From Pseudomonadota bacterium (GTDB lineage Bacteria; Pseudomonadota; Alphaproteobacteria; Sphingomonadales; Sphingomonadaceae), in contig JARXKO010000022.1 in the NCBI GenBank assembly GCA_030271595.1, forward strand, positions 1 through 13,496: DNA of 13,496 bases, written 5' to 3'. Below, piece by piece: positions 7,460 through 13,496 of the stretch. The translations under genes and the position numbers were made by a program. Each line of letters opens with the position of its first letter. Positions within the stretch are counted from its first letter, which is position 1. A model generated the notes under the pieces. It was not told where the DNA came from. It made no database searches and saw nothing but the letters and a program-made list of their open reading frames with translations.

Positions 7460-8623
7460 CTAGCACGACCGGTGAAGGCAGGCGACGAAAAAGCCGTCGG
7501 TTCCATCGTGCGCGGGAGAGAGCAATCGGCCGCCACCGTCCTCGCGCCCGCCGGTGATGGCGATGTCGGCACTAATCCACGATGAATGACGTTGAAGAAA
7601 GGCCTCGATCTGCCCTGCCCCTTCGCGGGACAGCAAGGAGCAAACCGCATAGACCAGCCGCCCGCCCGGCCTGACCAGCGCGGCGCCGATGTCGAGCAGC
7701 CGCGCTTGTGCCTCCACCAGCCGGTCGAGCCGCCCCGGGGTCAACCGCCAGCGCCCTTCGGGATTGCGCCGCCAGGTGCCGCTGCCGCTGCACGGCGCAT
7801 CGACCAGCACCAAATCGGTGTTGCTGACATAGCCCGACAATTCCTCGATTTCGTTCGGCGGGTTGATGAGCAGGGTGTCGATTGCGGCTCCGGCCCGCTC
7901 GGCGCGCGGCGCGAGTTGCGAAAGGCGGGCGCGGTTGCTGTCGCTGGCGAGAATCGACGCGCCCGGCGCGGCGGCGGCCAGTGCAAGCGCCTTGCCTCCG
8001 GCGCCAGCGCACAGATCGATCAGCTGCTCGCCATCGCGCGGTGCGCAGGCCAGCGCGATCAACTGGCTGCCTTCGTCCTGGATTTCGACCAGCCCGGCGA
8101 GGAAGGCGGGGTGGTCGTCGACCCGGCTGTCGGTCGGAAGGCGCAGACCCCACGGACTGAGCGCGGTCGGCACCGCACCTGGAAATTGTTCGAGCAATGC
8201 ATTGCGCTCGGCTCGGGCGGCGTTGACCCGCAAGTCGAGCGGCGCCCGCTCGTTAAGCGCTGGCCATTCGTCGCGCGTGACCCGCGGCGACAGTAGTGGC
8301 TCGATCCACGACGGTACCACCCGCTGCTCGGCCGCCTGCTCGCCATCGGCGAGCGGCGCCGGGCAATGCGGCGAGCCGTCGAACCAATCCGTCGCACCTT
8401 CCACTGTAAGCAGCGCCGAGCGCCCGTTGGCGGGGCTGTCGCTTGCCCTGATCGCCTGGAACACCAATTCGCGCACCGCCCGCCGGTCCTTGGATCCGGC
8501 ATAGCGGCGGGTCTTGAAATAGCGGCTGACGAGCAGATCCGCGGGCGGACCGTCGTCGCGCGCCGAAGCGATCACCTGATCGAGGATGTCGATCGCGGCC
8601 TGGGCCCGCGCCTGCGGAGTCAT
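7460..8623 (-). CDS. rsmB: RsmB-type 16S rRNA (cytosine-C5)-methyltransferase (RsmB/NOP family)
   Basis: This family transfers a methyl group from S-adenosylmethionine to carbon 5 of cytosine in RNA; E. coli RsmB modifies C967 of 16S rRNA. The 387-residue protein has SAM motif I DLCAGAGGKAL (from D203), motif IV DAPCSGSGTWRRNPEGRW with C278, and motif VI YAVCSLLSREG with C328. In this family the motif VI cysteine attacks the base and the motif IV cysteine helps release product, so both key residues are present. E. coli RsmB has about 429 residues with an N-terminal NusB-like domain. Here only about 200 residues precede motif I, some 50 fewer, so that domain looks shortened (about 1-60 resembles its start: AAIDILDQVI...DRRAVRELVFQAIR). 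The exact target base is an inference. The ATG follows the guaB stop after three bases, which suggests translational coupling. The TPR gene follows 24 bp later. Confidence 0.9.
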   Translation of the reverse strand: MTPQARAQAAIDILDQVIASARDDGPPADLLVSRYFKTRRYAGSKDRRAVRELVFQAIRASDSPANGRSALLTVEGATDWFDGSPHCPAPLADGEQAAEQRVVPSWIEPLLSPRVTRDEWPALNERAPLDLRVNAARAERNALLEQFPGAVPTALSPWGLRLPTDSRVDDHPAFLAGLVEIQDEGSQLIALACAPRDGEQLIDLCAGAGGKALALAAAAPGASILASDSNRARLSQLAPRAERAGAAIDTLLINPPNEIEELSGYVSNTDLVLVDAPCSGSGTWRRNPEGRWRLTPGRLDRLVEAQARLLDIGAALVRPGGRLVYAVCSLLSREGAGQIEAFLQRHSSWISADIAITGGREDGGGRLLSPAHDGTDGFFVACLHRSC

Positions 8624-8626
8624 TGC

Positions 8627-10974
<2,348 letters not shown>

Positions 10975-10999
10975 CGTTCCATCATGCCTCGAAGCGGGT

Positions 11000-11067
11000 G
11001 GAAAAGTGAAGCGCCCAGCGATTGACCCGGCGCGCCGAAGGTGGAAACTTCGGGATCGCACTTTTCC
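11000..11067. repeat. 9-bp inverted repeat in the divergent region
   Basis: GGAAAAGTG at 11000-11008 is matched by its exact reverse complement CACTTTTCC at 11059-11067, with 50 bases between the arms. It flanks the possible -35 box and the inner hairpin. GGTGGAAA also occurs twice in direct orientation, at 10997-11004 and 11040-11047. The arms could be binding sites for a regulator, or chance. Confidence 0.4.
11035..11053. repeat. 6-bp hairpin dyad in the divergent region
   Basis: CCGAAG at 11035-11040 and CTTCGG at 11048-11053 form a perfect 6-bp stem around a 7-base loop (GTGGAAA). It lies 31 bases before the peptidase ATG. No T-run follows on the plus strand, so it is not a standard terminator for that direction; an operator or leader hairpin is possible. 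Confidence 0.4.
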
Positions 11068-11084
11068 GCTGGAGCCCGTCCATC

Positions 11085-12956
11085 ATGTCCCTAAGCCGCC
11101 GCCAAACCCTCGTCGGCCTTGCCGCGACCGCCGCCATGCCGCTCCTGTCGGGCTGCGCCCGGGCCCTGGCTGCGGCGCCGATGCCGGTTCCTCAACCGCC
11201 GGGGCCAGCGCCGATGAACGAAGTCGCGGCCAAGGCCCTGCTCGACAGCATTGGCGACAATTTGCTCGCTTTGTCGCCCGAAGGCGCGACCTCGCTCGGC
11301 CTCGACACCGGCGCCCGGGCGTGGATGCGATCGAAGCTGACCGACCGCAGCATCGCCGGCCAAAACCATGTCGCAGAGGTCATTGCAGCCGACCTCGCCC
11401 GAGCCGAAGCAGTCGATACCTCGGCACTCGATTTTTCGACCCGGACCAGTATCGAGACGGTCAAGAGCGCCTATCGCACCGCGATGCAGGGATTCGCTTT
11501 CCCGTACGGCGATGTGGCGGTCGGCGGGTATCGCAACTCGCCCTATGTCGTCATCCAGAACGTCGGCGCCTATCTCGACGTACCCAATTTCTTCGACGCC
11601 GACGTGCCGGTCGATAATGCCAGCGATGCCGAGGCCTATCTGGCGCGCTTGACGCAGCTTCCGGCGGTCATGGACGGCGAACTCGAACGCCTGCGATCGG
11701 CGCGCGGCCTCGGCCTCGTCCCGCCCGTGTTCCTTGCCGACAAGACGATCGGCCAGCTGACCATCTCGGCGACCAATGCCGCCAAGGGTGGCGGGTCGAT
11801 GGCCGCGAGCCTGGCGCAGAAGACCAGGGACAAGGGGATCGCCGGCGATTGGCAAGCGCGGGCGGCCAAGATTGTCACCGACAATGTCGTCCCGGCACTC
11901 CAGCGCCAGATCGCCGAGCTTCAGGCCGAACGCGCCATCGCTACCGACGTCGCCGGAATCTGGTCGCGGCCGCGCGGCGACGAATATTACCGCTACGCAC
12001 TCAAGGCCTCGACCACGACCGATTTGTCGCCCGACGAGGTCCATCAAATCGGCCTCGCCCAGGTCGGCGAGTTGCAGGGCCGGATGGACCCGATCCTCAA
12101 GAGCCTCGGCTATACCCAGGGGACCGTCGGCGAGCGGATGCAGGCCTTGGCCAAGGACCCGCGCTTCAAGTTCAGCGACGGCGACAAGGGCCGCGCCGAA
12201 ATCATCGCCTACATCAACGAGCGGCTGCAGATCATCCGCGACAAGGTCATCCCGCGCGCCTTCAACACCATGGTCCCGGGTCATCTCGAAGTGCGGCGGA
12301 TGTCGCCCGAGCAGGAGCCTGGAGCGCCCGGCGCCTATGGCGGCGCCGGGTCGATCGATGGCAAAATCCCGGGCAAGTTCTGGATCAACCTGCGCACCAC
12401 AGACCTGCACAGCAAGTACAGCCTGCCCGATTTGGCATCGCACGAAGCCATACCGGGCCACGTTTGGCAGGGCGAATATGCCAACAAGCTGCCGCTCATC
12501 CGCACCCTGCTCGCGTTCAACGCTTATTCCGAAGGCTGGGCGCTTTATGCCGAGCAGTTGGTCGACGAACTCGGGGTTTATGACGATTTCCCGGTCGGCC
12601 GGCTCGGCTACCTCCAGTCGATCGCCTTCCGCGCCTGCCGGCTGGTGGTCGATACCGGCATTCACGCCAAGCGCTGGACCCGCGAACAGGGCGTCGAGTA
12701 TTTCGTCCGGGTCAACGGCTCCAACCCGCTCGAGGTCGCGAGCGAGGTCGACCGTTATTGCGCCTGGCCGGGTCAGGCGTGCGGCTACAAGGTCGGGCAG
12801 AACCAGATCAACCGGCTGCGCGACAAGGCCAAAGCCGAACTCGGCCCGCGCTACGATTTGCGCGCATTCGATGATGCGGTGGTGCTAGGCGGCAACGTCC
12901 CGCTCGACGTTCTCGCGCTCAACGTCGAGGATTATATCGCGCGGACCAAGGGCTGA
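11085..12956 (+). CDS. DUF885 family protein, probable exported zinc peptidase (lipoprotein)
   Basis: The 623-residue product starts with a twin-arginine-type signal, SRRQTLVG with R5 and R6, followed by a hydrophobic stretch ending LLSGC. This combines a Tat motif with a lipobox (C24), so it is probably a folded protein exported by Tat and lipid-anchored to a membrane facing the periplasm; plain signal peptidase I cleavage after ALAAA is the alternative. The rest is a DUF885 domain (about 55-610). The metal-site signature HEAIPGH is at 453-459, AYSEGWALYAEQL with E483 is the likely third zinc ligand, and YCAWPGQACGYKVGQ near the C-terminus is also typical. This HExxPGH arrangement suggests a gluzincin-like metallopeptidase; substrate unknown. 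I chose ATG 11085 because it starts the signal peptide and has GGAG ten bases upstream; the frame is open from 11022 without a signal there. It converges on the DUF937 gene with an 8-bp gap. Confidence 0.9.
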   Translation: MSLSRRQTLVGLAATAAMPLLSGCARALAAAPMPVPQPPGPAPMNEVAAKALLDSIGDNLLALSPEGATSLGLDTGARAWMRSKLTDRSIAGQNHVAEVIAADLARAEAVDTSALDFSTRTSIETVKSAYRTAMQGFAFPYGDVAVGGYRNSPYVVIQNVGAYLDVPNFFDADVPVDNASDAEAYLARLTQLPAVMDGELERLRSARGLGLVPPVFLADKTIGQLTISATNAAKGGGSMAASLAQKTRDKGIAGDWQARAAKIVTDNVVPALQRQIAELQAERAIATDVAGIWSRPRGDEYYRYALKASTTTDLSPDEVHQIGLAQVGELQGRMDPILKSLGYTQGTVGERMQALAKDPRFKFSDGDKGRAEIIAYINERLQIIRDKVIPRAFNTMVPGHLEVRRMSPEQEPGAPGAYGGAGSIDGKIPGKFWINLRTTDLHSKYSLPDLASHEAIPGHVWQGEYANKLPLIRTLLAFNAYSEGWALYAEQLVDELGVYDDFPVGRLGYLQSIAFRACRLVVDTGIHAKRWTREQGVEYFVRVNGSNPLEVASEVDRYCAWPGQACGYKVGQNQINRLRDKAKAELGPRYDLRAFDDAVVLGGNVPLDVLALNVEDYIARTKG

Positions 12957-12964
12957 ACGGCGGC

Positions 12965-13495
12965 TTAGGTGCCGAGGATCGACCCAAGCAGGCCGCCACT
13001 TCCGGGCGTTGCCGGGGCCGTGCCGCCGCTGCCGGCAGTCTGGTTGCGATGGGTGTAGAAATGCATCGCCACCATCGCCGCCAGGATCGGCAGGATTTTC
13101 TTGAGCACGCTCGGGTCGACCCCGCTCTTTTGTGACGCGTCGGCGGCGACTTCGCGGCTGACGTCCTTGGACCCGAAAATCTGACCGAGGATCTGGTTGC
13201 CCAGTCCGCCGGTCGCCGCACCGATCACGCTCGACAACAAGCCGCCGCCGGCGCCGCCGGCAAGGCCGCCAAGCAGCCCACCGAGGCCGCCAAGGCCCCC
13301 GGGGGCGGGAGCCGCTGCGTCGGCTTCCGACTGGATGTCGCCGGCCGCAGCCGGGACCGCTGGATTTTCCATGCCGTTGACGACGTGCGGCAACAGAGCG
13401 TTGATTCCGCTCTGCGCGGTGGCTTCGTCAATGCCAAGCTCGCTGGCGATCTTGCTCGCTCCGCCGGCGTCGTTGATTGCCGATTGAATATCCAT
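12965..13495 (-). CDS. DUF937 family protein, function unknown
   Basis: The 176-residue product has no signal peptide. The N-terminal 42 residues (starting MDIQSAINDAGGASKIASELG, then GINALLPHVV) match the helical start of DUF937 proteins. An Ala/Pro-rich linker and a Gly/Leu-rich stretch (about 66-98, GGLGGLGGLLGG and on) follow. A second conserved helical part (about 99-150) contains GNQILGQIFGSKDVSREV and SVLKKILPILAAMVAMHF, then a Gly/Pro/Thr-rich tail. The second part is amphipathic to hydrophobic and could touch a membrane, but no clear transmembrane segment is predicted by eye. No catalytic motif is visible and the biochemical role of DUF937 is not known to me. The ATG (13493-13495) lies one base from the right edge, so the promoter and ribosome binding site are unseen, and a start further upstream cannot be excluded. 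The TAA is 8 bp from the convergent DUF885 stop. Confidence 0.83.
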   Translation of the reverse strand: MDIQSAINDAGGASKIASELGIDEATAQSGINALLPHVVNGMENPAVPAAAGDIQSEADAAAPAPGGLGGLGGLLGGLAGGAGGGLLSSVIGAATGGLGNQILGQIFGSKDVSREVAADASQKSGVDPSVLKKILPILAAMVAMHFYTHRNQTAGSGGTAPATPGSGGLLGSILGT

Positions 13496-13496
13496 G

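Larger units (their letters stand above)
10975..11084. promoter_or_regulatory. Divergent intergenic region between lyase and DUF885 peptidase
   Basis: This 110-bp segment must carry the promoters of the two divergent genes. Rightward, TTGACC at 11022-11027 is a fair -35 box, but the sequence 17 bases on (AAACTT, 11045-11050) is a poor -10. GGAG at 11071-11074, ten bases before ATG 11085, is a likely ribosome binding site for the peptidase. The region also holds two nested dyads (listed separately), which could be operator sites acting on both genes. Confidence 0.4.

Noticed and set aside
10975..11061. Upstream extension of the lyase frame to 11061
   Set aside because: The added 29 residues fall in the divergent region and do not resemble the family N-terminus.
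11022..11084. ATG at 11022 as start of the DUF885 gene
   Set aside because: It would bury the twin-arginine motif behind 21 unrelated residues; ATG 11085 has a suitable ribosome binding site.
11091..12665. A 524-codon open frame on the minus strand opposite the DUF885 gene
   Set aside because: It is an antisense shadow typical of high-GC codon use; its translation has no recognisable domain, while the plus strand encodes a complete family protein with active-site motifs.
13230..13310. GCC/GGC-rich repeats considered as a tandem repeat or structural RNA element
   Set aside because: They are explained by the Gly-rich segment of the DUF937 protein; period and copies are irregular.

Overview
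The window is about 65% GC and looks like ordinary chromosomal core sequence from an alphaproteobacterium, most likely a sphingomonad. This assignment is inferred from the gene order lptD-surA-pdxA-rsmA, from the sequence style of LptD, SurA and RsmB, and from the GC-rich codon use. Ten protein genes fill almost all of it. I saw no tRNA, rRNA, CRISPR array, insertion sequence, prophage or attachment site, and no gene-free stretch longer than 155 bp.

Left part (1-6944). A leucyl aminopeptidase gene (pepA, minus strand) runs off the left edge without its C-terminus. It diverges across 155 bp from a plus-strand cluster: lptD (outer-membrane LPS translocon), surA (periplasmic chaperone for outer-membrane proteins such as LptD), pdxA (vitamin B6 synthesis) and rsmA (16S rRNA dimethyltransferase). 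This is the widely conserved order also found in enterobacteria. Gaps are 71 bp, 28 bp and an overlap, so an operon is likely. LptD and SurA form a functional pair in envelope assembly; PdxA and RsmA are conserved passengers.

Middle part (6941-10974, minus strand). Reading right to left: a CitE-like HpcH/HpaI lyase, guaB (IMP dehydrogenase), an RsmB-type 16S rRNA m5C methyltransferase and a small exported TPR protein. Gaps are 41, 3 and 24 bp, so these probably share a transcript. The TPR gene and rsmA converge and their stop codons overlap within four bases.

Right part (10975-13496). A 110-bp divergent region containing a hairpin and a longer inverted repeat separates the lyase from a plus-strand DUF885 zinc-peptidase-like protein with a twin-arginine/lipoprotein signal. 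That gene converges, with an 8-bp gap, on a minus-strand DUF937 protein whose start lies at the right edge.

I found no clear new biological system. The points most worth a second look are the reduced cysteine set of LptD, the missing parvulin histidine in SurA, the non-ATG starts, the shortened N-terminus of RsmB, the palindromic divergent region at 10975-11084, and the uncharacterised exported proteins (DUF885, TPR, DUF937).
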